Shown piece by piece: positions 35,349 through 45,944 of a DNA stretch of 64,000 nt. The notes under the pieces are model-generated. The model worked only from the letters and a program-made list of their open reading frames with translations, searched no databases and was not told the DNA's origin. Source of the stretch: Phycomyces blakesleeanus NRRL 1555(-) (taxonomy: Eukaryota > Mucoromycota > Mucoromycetes > Mucorales > Phycomycetaceae); NCBI RefSeq assembly GCF_001638985.1, contig NW_017265139.1, positions 186,001 to 250,000 on the forward strand, read 5' to 3'. A program made the translations under genes and the position numbers. Each line of letters opens with the position of its first letter. Position 1 is the first letter of the stretch.

Positions 35349-37577
35349 TCTATTAGTAAATGGTTTTTTAGAGTGAAAAAATGGGATAATGTAATCAATA
35401 TTTAAGCAATTAATATGAAACAACGTTTAAATGGTGGATCTTGATGCGCTTTACTAGGTTACTTATATACATAAAAGTTTTCTACTTGACGTATGTGGAT
35501 ATATAGCTGATTTTCTGTATTTAACTTGTCATTTTGATCAAAATGATCCTTTTTTTTAGTAAACAATTCTTCATCTCAACAGTAAATTCAACATCTGGTG
35601 TGCCTTGATTTATATCTTTTTTATAGATGATTACATCCGCCATAAAGACATCACTTCTTAGGAAATTAGAAAGTCTGATTCTGGTTTTTCTTTTCTTTTC
35701 TGTTTGAATTTTGAAAGTTTTCCAGGCTATAGCTTATATTTAACTAAAGATTCTCCGATATACATATTTACCTTGAGCGTTTTGAAGTTAAATACTACAT
35801 TAAATAAATCTAAATAATTCTCGTAAGGGTCTCTTCTTCGTAAACCAAATATCAACGTAAGGTTAGATGAATCTGCTATTATAAATTCTCGACTTTAACC
35901 AAGATATCAGAAACAACAAGAATAAATGAAAAAAAAAATTCTTCCCGAGATTCCTGTTGATATTTTCTTTGAGCTTACTGGGATAAGGATTAAGTTTGTT
36001 GGCGAGCTTGGTGAAGTTGCTCATGTCTTAATAAAATATTTCTGAGCATCGGTATTTAAACAGCATGATCAAGCAGATGAAAGAACCGCTGTGGCTGGTT
36101 TATGAATATAAATCAGAAATCATTCTGGCAATAATGCGCTCATAGCAGACTTTTGATCATTCGAAACAGGTGTTATAATATTATATCTATGATTCGTACA
36201 ACTGTACCACCGCAGATAAGCTAGTAGATGTATTGCTCTGCTACTTTATGTACATACACCTTTCCTGACTATATTGATGAAAGAATGGTGTTAGGGTGTG
36301 TGTTCGGTTGACAATCACTACTTTTTTTTTCTGTAGTGAATACACATGCATAGAGGCGCTATAAAGAATACTAGAAATTCAAAGTGTATATCTCGCTGTT
36401 TACTGACCAATTAGTGTGGAAACATATGCTGTATACAAAAAAAATGTAAACGAATAATAATATTCCATATTTTGCTAAACATCTCGACAATATTATTTGA
36501 CAGCTGTGTACAGTATTCAGACCTCAGGACTGTTTCAAGTTTTATTTGTTCTCGCTACTAAAGTATGGCTTCTTAGCAAATCATTGACTTGTTGAAATAT
36601 TATGCACTTTTTTATTTATTTGGGTGTATAGGTGATCTTGATGTATCGTGGGATTTACCAAATTCCAATTTGATTTATTAAAAGAAATAGCCAAAAAGTC
36701 AATTATTTTCACTGTCAAAAAAGGTTAATCAAATCGATAGGACAATAGTTATCTATTAATACAAGACATTCTATACTTTATTACTGTTTGCCTAATAAAA
36801 AGATAGTAGAGGCGTCTTTAAAGAAAAACACATCCAATTCTGGAGTGTCTAAAAGAAAATATCTCATTCGTCTAATATATTTTTAGAGATTAGTCTATCA
36901 AGTCGAATTCACTCCCGAATGTGACTTGTCTTCATCTGGTGAGTTAACGATGTTCAGCCAGGAACTCATTCGATGGTGAGACAGGCTCGTCCCACATATG
37001 ATACAATATACGCATGCGTATAAATATTCTCGGACTTGTATGTAGAAAACTGGATTTAATCTTTTATATATTTGCTCTTCAGTTTTTTCTGAAAGAAGAG
37101 ACGAGGCTGCACTTAATTTCCTGGTGCATATATATATAATATATATATATATATTTAATGGTGCTCGATCTTAAAGACCAAGCATAAGAAAAAGGTTTCT
37201 TTAGATAACTACCTGGAATTCACTGATTAGAAAGATTGAAAAACCAAAATGATAACGGGCAATTGTAAATGAGGTCGTGGGTTTCTTTCCTGATATCTTA
37301 CGTTCACGTCATCAAGATAGAGCCCAAATCCTTTTACTGAAATATTTGATTTTCTTGCTGTCCACCGGGCTCTCGGGGAAGTAGTGGTAGGACGAGGACC
37401 AAAAGGAACAAGAAAAAAGTCAAAGCTGGGTTTTGAGCAACCTTTCTGATACTAAAATGCGATACAGTGTAGGTCTCGAGGAAAAATAAAGCGAAAGCAC
37501 AAAGTCTGACAACCAAAAAAAAATATAATAAAAAAATAGACTATTCTTTACTCTTTTTCTCTTCCAAGTTTCTTATC

Positions 37578-39677
37578 ATGAAGTCATCCGTCAAAAAGAT
37601 CATTGCCAACACTATCGAACAGCACAACGAAGAACTTCGTGCCATTAGCATCAAGGTAAACAACAGACCCAGGCTTATTCTTTTTTTTTTAAAAAAAATT
37701 GACATGCTCATGATGAATGTAGATTCACGATAATCCCGAGCTCGGTAACCGTGAATTCGATGCCTTTCGCCTTTTGACCGACTACCTCGAGACCAAGGGC
37801 TTCAAGGTTACCCGTGGTGTCGCTGGTCTTGAAACTGGCTTCATTGCCGAGTACTCCAACAGCGACAAGGGACGTCGCGTCGGTTTTTGTTCCGAGTATG
37901 ATGCTTTGCCCGGGTAAGTTAGACTTTCTGCAAAGAGCTCTGAAAATTAGAATTGTCTAGTCGATAAAGAAAAGAAAAAGACAAACTGAACTTTATTTTC
38001 TTACTTATTATCATTAATATTATTATTGTTATTATTATTATTATTACTTTTCGGTAATTAGTGTCGGTCATGGTTGTGGCCACAACTTGATTGCAATTAC
38101 TGGTTTGGCATGTGCTCTTGCCATCAAGGCCTTGTTTGATCATAAAATTACCAAGGGTACCGTCGTGTTGTTTGGAACACCAGCCGAGGAATCTACAAGT
38201 GGAAAGATCACTTACGTATTGAACAATGAAGTCCAGAGCCGTGTTGATGCTGCGTTGATGTTGGTGAGTTAATGCATTAAGCTATCAATCTATCAATCTA
38301 TCAATCGGAATATTCCAACAAAAGAAACAAAACAGAAAAGAACAAGGTTACTCAATTAGATTTAATTCGATTATTTGAATGTCCTTAGCACCCTATGGCC
38401 ACTGATAGCCTTTATGCCCGCTTCCTTGCCTTGGACTCTCTCAAGGTCGAATTCTTTGGTCGTGCATCTCATGCAGGTATGGCACCCTGGAATGGCATCA
38501 ACGCAGTCGATGCCTTGATGCAGGGTTGGGATAATATGTCAATGATGCGTCAACAGACGTTGTCTAGCAACCGGTAAGGGGAAATGATCTCCCACCTTTC
38601 TGGCTTCTTCATCTCATTTAAACTCCAATGGGGGCCTCGACTCCTCTTCTCTTTCTACAGTATCCATGGCATCATCACTGATGGTGGTAAATCTGTAAGT
38701 AAACGATATCTTCTACATATATACATAATTACCCTGTTTATTATATATAAATAGCCAAAACGAATATTAATATATATATTTTACGGATACTTTGCTTTAC
38801 ATATCATGTTTCTATTTAGGCCAATGTTATTCCCGATTATGCCTCTGCTGCATTCTATGCACGTTCCCTGACTCGCGACCAATTGGTTGAACTCAAGGTC
38901 AAGTTGGAAAACTGCTTCAAGGCTGCTGCTATCTCTACTGGCTGCGAGGTTAAGCTCACCTGGGCTGCTTCTGGACCAATTGAAGGTATGAGAATAAATA
39001 ATCGTATATATTGACATTGTCATTGCTACTATTATCATTATTTTAAATAAATATAAAATCAAATAGAAATTCGATAGATTGTTTTTTTTTTTCTTATTAG
39101 TTTTGTGGATTGATTTACGGTACAGTATATTTCTCATTTACTTACTTATTTTCTTTATGCAGATGTCTTCCAGAACGATACATTGACTAGTGCCTACCGG
39201 GAATACATGGAAGAAGAAGGCATTAAATTTGCTACACGCGTTGAAGAAGAACAGATCGTCAGCGGTAGCACAGACATGGGTAACATCACACATGTTATCC
39301 CTGCCACTCACCCTTGGTAAGATGGAAAGATATATATATGTATATATATATATATTGATGCTTAATACAGGCTTAGAGGAAACACCCTGATTTTTTAATT
39401 CTTATTGTTTTGCTTATGGCTTGACACATTTTGAGGCTGATGATTTAATCTTTTCTTTTCTCTTTTTTTTTGTAATATGTTTTTTTTTTACAGTTTTGGT
39501 ATCCACACCACCGCCACCAACCACACCTATGAATTTGCAGAGGCAGCAGGTACCGAGCAGGCACATTATGATGCCCTCCTTGCCTCTCGCTGTCTTGCTC
39601 GCGCAGCCGCTGATGTACTCCTGGACAGTGCCGTCCTCAAGTCTGCAGTAGCTGACTTCAAAAAGGGCAAGCAGTGA
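37578..39677 (+). CDS. Peptidase M20 family amidohydrolase (PM20D2/ACY1L2-like)
   Basis: A metallo-aminoacylase or dipeptidase of the M20D type, hydrolysing an amide bond in a small substrate that is not known here. There are eight exons: 37578-37655, 37723-37913, 38062-38263, 38389-38573, 38661-38694, 38820-38985, 39163-39316 and 39494-39677, giving 397 aa. Family motifs are HDNPELGNREFDAF, EYDALPGVGHGCGHNL (metal site), the PAEES catalytic glutamate, and the dimer-domain start FFGRASHAGMAPWNG. STDMGNITH and the terminal GIHTTATNHTYEF match PM20D2-like proteins. There is no signal peptide, so it is probably cytosolic. Exon 5 is only 34 nt. A GT-rich repeat follows the stop. Confidence 0.92.
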
Positions 39678-39900
39678 ATGTGTGTGTGTAAAAAAGAGAG
39701 AGTGAGAGAGTGAATGAGTGCGTGAGTGTGTGCGTGCGAGTGAATGAGTGTGTGAGTTTATGAAAATATATATTATAATAAATCAAGAATCCTATCAATA
39801 AAAAAAAGGGGAGTACTTCCTTTTTGAAGGCAAGGGAAAGGTATTTAGTCTTTTCGGTAGTAGTCTCTATATCCTTTATCTCTTTCGCTCTTCCTCCATC

Positions 39901-40827
39901 ATGACTACTCTACACATCAAACAAGGTACATTTGTAATTAGTTTATATTAAACCAAAGGGCAAAATAAGTCCAGTATAGTTCAGTCCAGTCCAATCCAAT
40001 ACCACCACATTTTGTAGGCTGGGCAAGTACTTCCATTGGGAGTTTTGGCCATCAGAGACGAAAGAGTGAGCCAACGGTTGCTCCTACAAGTGAACTTCCA
40101 AGCCTTTCTTCCTCAACTACTTCATTGACACTATCTAACCCAATATCTTCATGCGCATCTATCCAAACAAGCCGAAAGATTCCTTGTATGGCATCTTATG
40201 AGAAATATATGCCTCGGCCAATGTATGCACCTCATGAAAGTATTTATCGTCTCAATGTCGCGCTGCCTCAGGCTCCTATCAAGCTTTGTGTACCTCGTCG
40301 AATTAGTGAAAATGTTCCAGAAGTCCCAACAGGCGATCTCTTTGACTCTCTATTGGCTGCCCATCAATTATTGGAAGGGCTTGAAGGCAAAGAGCAGCAG
40401 AAACCAAGAATCGGGACCATGACAAGTCAATCAATGCCTGCTATTTCAGTGTGTCTCAGACCAGAGACGACCGCAAGTCAGGAAGAAAGAAGAAATATTT
40501 ATGGTATATAAATTATAGAGAGGAACGCAGCTTCGTATAAATAAATGCCTGTGTATGATAGCTAATTATTTTGCTTTTTGGGATATTTTAGACACCGCTT
40601 ACTGGGCTTTGGTTAAAGCTGACAGTGGTCTCGGAAACTGGCTCCATCAACAAACGCAAAAAGAACCCATGGACCTATCTGCCTACGCTCGACCACAGTC
40701 ACAGCGCTCTCGTCTACCGTGGGCTCCTTTATTTCAAAAGACAAAGCGTTGTTTTGTAACTCGTCCTTGGTCCACTCAATCTATTTCATCCATGGCCCAG
40801 AGCATCGAAGAGAGGCCAGCAAGGTAA
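39901..40827 (+). CDS. Hypothetical Ser/Pro-rich protein
   Basis: Exons are 39901-39925, 40018-40503 and 40592-40827, giving 248 aa. The phases fit and the reading frame is continuous. The protein starts MTTLHIKQGWASTSIGSFG and contains RRKSEP (a basophilic-kinase or 14-3-3-like site), a Ser/Thr-rich segment, and a more ordered centre (VPTGDLFDSLLAAHQLLEGL). A WALVKADSGLGNWLH block is followed by a basic tail. I do not recognise the family. At the end, GCA AGG TAA could be the true stop. Alternatively a GTAAGA donor at 40824 may splice to 40962, changing the last residues to Ser-Ile with a stop at 40968. A low-complexity TA-rich stretch lies in that possible intron. Confidence 0.65.
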
Positions 40828-40999
40828 GATGGCATATATATATATAGGATGGCTCATGAATGTAATACAGTGCGATACCTTTTTTTAAAATATATATACA
40901 TGCATACATACATATATACATACATATACTAATATATATATATATATATATGTTTTTTTAGTATCTAAAATACCACGCATCCATAACCTATTTGTTTCC

Positions 41000-41785
41000 T
41001 GCGAATATCTTTGTAGCATTGTCATGATAACAAAGGGTTTACGCACTATAGAGCCTAATACCCGTCCTAAATACTATAGGAACTTGCCAAAAACAAACAA
41101 ACAAACAAAAATACTATACTAAATTCAAATACCAATAAATACTATAATAGTATACTAGTACTATAGTAAGAGTACCGTATGTATCAAGGAGATATAGGCA
41201 GGGATTAGAAATAAAGGAGTACTGAGAGCGTGAGTGCGAGTGCAAGTGCAAGTGCAAGTGCAAGAGCAAAAGCAAGTATGAGTGAAATTGCAAGCGCAAG
41301 TGCGAGTGACAGCTGAGCTTGTGAGAAAACAGGGTCAATATAACTGTTGTTAATCTACATTATTACTATTAAATGATCTACCTCCCCTTCTTTGTGGCAA
41401 ATCTAAAGAAATCAGCTCAATTGTCTTGAATGACGGATGTTTATATATATATAAATATTAGGGCAGTAGGTTCAGATGGCTGAGAATGATACGATGGGTG
41501 TATAAATAGTAAATAAGTAGGGATAACAAAAGGCGTGATGGACTGGTTTAAAATTGAAGTGTAGCTGAGTCTATGCATACAACTAATGCGTTGTAATATA
41601 TAGCGTTATTTTCTGTATTTTATCCTTTATACATAAAGGTACATCAAGAACAAGTTTCTTCTTGGGTAGATGTAGAAGTAGAGGTAGAGGTAGAGAAAAA
41701 AAAGGCTTTAACTTTCCAGATTAAGCGTAGGGAGCATGTTAAAACGATATTGTCTTTGAATACATTTTCTTGTTTTAACATTCAT
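41000..41785. other. Intergenic region with hexamer repeats
   Basis: No gene is seen. It includes an imperfect AGTGCA/AGTGCG hexamer array (about 41230-41310) and a GTAGAG repeat near 41675. Confidence 0.5.
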
Positions 41786-42400
41786 CGATGTGTTGAAGCT
41801 TATTTATTTACATTAGGTTTTTAGCAAAGATATATATATAAAGTGGTCATCTTTGTGGTTGGATTCTATCAATATTCCAAAAGGGATTTTCCCATCGATA
41901 CGCTCTTAGATAATCCTGATATCAATTTCCCCATACTTGATTCTCACGGTTGAGCCATTGTACTCTAATGGAGATAGTATGCCTCTGCTCTGTGTACTAC
42001 CTTACCCCACTAATTTTTATTGAAAAGATAACTAATGAGGCTGTAAAAGAGATGATAATTCTTCCGTGTGTCTCTGTGCGTGGGCGTATAATTCAATAGA
42101 AGCGAACCTCTATTAACCATTTCACTCATTAAACGCATACTCTTATGCCAAGTCGGTTACACTTACGGTTGAATGAACTAACTCTAGATTACTTGCCAGT
42201 TACATTAGGTTCTCATGCTCGACAAAGGTTCAACATAAATACCTTATGTATATATATATATATTCAATCAGTGTGGCAAAGGGGGGCCAGAATCAACAAA
42301 TAGAAAGAAGATATAATTACTCCTGTATCTTTACTATCTTTTTTGTACCTTTCTCTCTTCATAATACTTTATGAATACTGTTTATTTTGCTCTTTGGAAA
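41786..42400 (+). repeat. Upstream copy of a ~600-bp direct duplication (acyl-CoA synthetase promoter and first codons)
   Basis: This segment is nearly identical to about 45318-45944, differing by scattered substitutions and TA-repeat length. It includes a copy of the synthetase start at 42371: MNTVYFALWK here versus MNTVDFALWKKAAREID in the real gene. After that the frame diverges and stops within 24 codons. So this is a truncated 5' gene copy, not a functional gene. Confidence 0.9.
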
Positions 42401-43732
42401 TATTTGAATTCATTTGAATTTTGTAAATCTAGTAAAAGTTTTTGATCATATATATAGGGCTCAATTCAATAGATAATGAAAAGGAAAGTACCAGGTATTA
42501 ATTTAACTATTATCGGTTTTATGAAAGAAATGGAAATAAAGTTGGAAATTCTTAAATATGAGACTCTCAGCAATGATTACCTAATTTAGATAATAGAGGA
42601 ATTCAGTTAAAGGAGATGATGAAATACATCAGTACATTTTATTAGAGGCTAATACATTTATTTTTACGTTTTTGAAAATTATCAATAGACTGCTTTATCC
42701 CACCTATCTGTAGCCTAGTAAAGTTCATAATCTATGACCAATAGCAGAAATATAAATACAACTATTGTTCAAACGCCAAAGGGTGACTATTGTTTTCTTC
42801 TTCAAAAAAAAAGCGGTTTTTTGAGTCCAAATGTCCGGGTTTGCATGCTCTGAAGAGGGGCTAGGGATGTCGCTTTATTGTATTATGGTATTGTCTAAAC
42901 AAATGAGTATAGGATTTTTATGAGAATGATAATTGGAAGATCACTGATGAGCTAGGGTGTGATGCCAAGGAGGTGAAAGAGATGCAGTACATCCCTACCA
43001 TTTGAAAACGCCAGCCCACTCAAGTCTTTACAGTGAAATACAAATTCAAGGCGTAAAATCCAGTATAAGAGGTGTTAGATTCTGAGATGGAAGAGACTGT
43101 GGAAAATTGTCCAAAATTAGCCAACAATTGATAATATCTATTCGACTTACTCTCATTCAAATTGTAACTGTACATTTCACTTCTTTACGAGGGGTCCATT
43201 TAATTTAGATACTTTTTTGGCTTGGAGCTCTTTAAGACAGGTCAAATGTCATTAAGTATAATTAAAGTCACACAACGAAAAAAAGAAAAGAATTATTCGG
43301 TTTGGAAGTTGCTAAGAATAGTTGAGCACCCAAAAATTAGCAATCCTTCAGGGCCGACATTTTCTGGTGGAGCACAACATTTCCATCTAATCAGCTAATT
43401 AATTGGAACTACCTGCCTGGGGCCCAGTGTCTTTTTTTTTAAAAAAATTTTTCAAGGTAAAATGGCGTGTCCTGAAATACATACAATATATTCAATTAGT
43501 ACCCCTAAATTTAGACGTGGCCATAAAACATGATAATTAGGCACAAATACACTATATCAATATCCAGTTATCCAAAATATTATAAGGAGCCGTTGTCTTT
43601 ACACACCTTGTGACGCAATATCGTTGGATATTTTACTGTGCATTAACTTTCTTACGCGTATCGTGTCTTTCTCTTTCTTTCGCCTATTGTATCTATTTTA
43701 CCAGAAAGCAACACAAGCCTTTTCATTGAAGA
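42401..43732. other. Non-coding interval inside the duplicated region
   Basis: AT-rich DNA without recognisable exons between the truncated gene copy and the unknown locus. A GTGACGCAA element at 43610-43618 may belong to the promoter of the following reading frame. Confidence 0.4.
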
Positions 43733-44178
43733 ATGCCAGAAGCAAGGTTGTTTGATCTACCCAACAAAGATATTGAGCCATACCATGCCTTCCCAGGCAA
43801 AGGTCATAGCAGAATCGAGACAGCTTGTGGTCTGGTAGAATCAAAATGTCGTCTCCCTAGGATTAGCGTAAAATTTCACAATAGAGAGCCAGACAAACAT
43901 TTCAAGCCTAGCCACATTGCAAAGTCAAATGAAAAGCTATTCTTAGCCGGTTTATCAAGAGCGTTAATTATTTATGATCTTTATAGATCTCAGCACAAGC
44001 ATCATCAAGTCTTGCTAGCGATAATAATGCGGAGGAACATAAAGTAGAGAAGTTCGAAAAACAATGGGAAGATGTCATAAAAGATCCCAAATCTGACATC
44101 TCGGTAGATCATTATCCTCTAAAAAAAAGGGAATACTACTTCAGCAAAGGATCAGAAGAATATGCATATAAGTATTAA
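43733..44178 (+). CDS. Hypothetical protein, 5' part of an unrecognised locus
   Basis: An ATG at 43733, 115 bp after a GTGACGCAA element, opens a coherent frame. Splicing 43733-43949 to 43994-44178 (45-bp intron, GTTTAT...CTCAG) gives 133 aa ending KGSEEYAYKY. The first part (MPEARLFDLPNKDIEPYHAF, ETACGLVESKCRLPRI) is mixed in composition. The second is charged (NNAEEHKVEKFEKQWEDV, HYPLKKREYYF). I do not recognise it. The last codons overlap a weak donor (GTATTA at 44172), so it may continue into the exons at 44248-44964, though the joining phase is not resolved. Confidence 0.4.
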
Positions 44179-44247
44179 GATACCAATTGCAATCTGGTTA
44201 CGTTATGGATAGTTGAATAGGTCAATGTATTGAGCTAGTACAATCAG

Positions 44248-44964
44248 TACACAGAAGACTGTCTTATCAAATACAAACCACACGAACTTGATGATGTTAG
44301 TTTACTGAAAGTAAAGTCAAAGATAAAAAAAAATAGTGGCAGTAATAAATTATATACATGTTTTTACCGATCCACTGTCATTATCGATTACCCGACACCT
44401 TGATTGTGTTGATAGCCACCATGTAATCATCCATAGTTTGCAGGCCTTTGATAGATTACCTGCATACAGCTCAAATGTATATGAATGGTGTGCACAGTGT
44501 ACTTCTGTAAGCAAAAAATTAACCCCAAGAATGAGAAAGGAGCATGTGCTTTTTTTTGCGCATGAAATATGCTTATTAATTTTACTTGATATGATATATA
44601 TGCCTTTCGCAGTGCTCTTATAATAATTGGCGCAAGCTACAAGCTATAGCAATTAAGCTTTTAAATAATGCATTGCAACCAAAAAATTATTTGGATATTA
44701 TTGTTGCAAATCTACTTCATCGAATGTAAGTAAGGAGGATTCAATGAGTAAAAGTCTTAGTGTAGATTGAATGAGGCGAATTGCCACCGAAATTAAGAAA
44801 TACAAAAAAAAACATGCTTTGTTTTCTTTAGTCTTCCATTATTAAAAATTAGTGGTTGTTTTCATCGAGGAGGTGAAGACTCGTTTGCGCATAACATATT
44901 GACACCACCTTTAGATATTGGGGGTAGACATTACAAAAAATATTCAAGTTATTTCATTGGCTAA
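44248..44964 (+). CDS. Hypothetical spliced exons, 3' part of an unrecognised locus
   Basis: Four exon-like blocks join in phase: 44248-44310, 44444-44506, 44613-44725 and 44832-44964. All have GT-AG borders, and there is a single terminal stop. The translation reads YTEDCLIKYKPHELDDVSLLK, then AFDRLPAYSSNVYEWCAQCTS, then a helical stretch (NNWRKLQAIAIKLLNNAL), then HRGGEDSFAHNILTPPLDIG. WCAQCTSC gives closely spaced cysteines that could be a metal site. No start codon is seen, so this is the end of a longer gene or a decayed copy. The GGEDSFAHNIL segment faintly recalls multicopy lineage-specific proteins of Mucoromycota, which is only an impression. Confidence 0.4.
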
Positions 44965-45317
44965 AAAATAAGACAAAAAAATTGGATTTTTTTTAAGAGA
45001 ACTCGCTGTTTTCATTATTATTTTTTCAAAAAAAAAGTTCGTATTGTCCACTCCTATTTTTTCTATGCTTTCTTACTTTTCACTGGCTACCATCTTCTGT
45101 CATCTCTTGCCCAACACTTTTTTCCTTCATTATCTTCCCTTTCTATACCTCTCTTTCCCCTCATATTTAGGCGGTTAATTTTATCTTTTTCAATCACTCT
45201 TCAATTCTATAGGGTCATCTATATGCCACAGTGCGCCAGGCCTAGAAGACCCCGAAATAAAATATTTTCATCTGTCTACCCCTATTTTCTTTTAATGTAT
45301 TTTTTGCTCTAATATTT

Positions 45318-45944
45318 ATCGATGTGTAGGAGCTTATTTACGATAAGATTTTAGCAAAGATATATATATATATAAAGTGGTCATCTTTATGGTTGGATTC
45401 TATCAATATTCCAAAAGGGATTTTCCCATCGATACGCTCTTAGATAATCCTGATATCAATTTCCCCATACTTGATTCTCACGGTTGAGCCATTGTACTCT
45501 AATGGAGATAGTATGCCTCTGCTCTGTGTACTACCTTACCCCACTAATTTTTATTGAAAAGATAACTAATGAGGCTGTAAAAGAGATGATAATTCTTCCG
45601 TGTGTCTCTGTGCGTGGGCGTATAATTCAATAGAAGCGAACCTCTATTAACCATTTCACTCATTAAACGCATACTCTTATGCCAAGTCGGTTACACTTGC
45701 GGTTGAATGAACTAACTCTAGATTACTGACCAACTAAATTAGGTTCTCACGCTCGACAAAAGTTCAACACAAATACCTTATGTATATATATATATTCAAT
45801 CAGTGTGGCAAAGGGGGGCCAGAATCAACAAATAGAAAGAAGATATAATTACTCCTGTATCTTTACTATCTTTTTCTTTTACCTTTCTCTCTCTCTCTCT
45901 CTTCATAATACTTTATGAACACTGTTGATTTTGCTCTTTGGAAA
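45318..45944 (+). repeat. Downstream copy of the ~600-bp direct duplication
   Basis: This copy contains the working leader and first codons of the acyl-CoA synthetase gene. It matches 41786-42400 at an offset of 3544 bp measured at the ATGs. Both copies carry the same TCAATCAGTGTGGCAAAGG leader block just upstream of the start. Confidence 0.9.

Larger units (their letters stand above)
31270..37560. other. 6.3-kb gene-poor block
   Basis: No recognisable coding exon was found on either strand. The block is very AT-rich with many TA runs (for example 32551-32577, 33769-33783 and 37128-37155), an AC run near 32956, a 99-bp hairpin element at 34098-34196, and a repeated 24-mer at 35131 and 35325. 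It may be decayed transposon sequence or a regulatory desert. Confidence 0.5.

Noticed and set aside
41786..45944. LTR retrotransposon bounded by the ~600-bp direct repeats
   Set aside because: The right repeat contains the start of a real metabolic gene. The interior has no gag, protease, reverse transcriptase or integrase motif, and there is no primer-binding site or TG...CA end that I can see.
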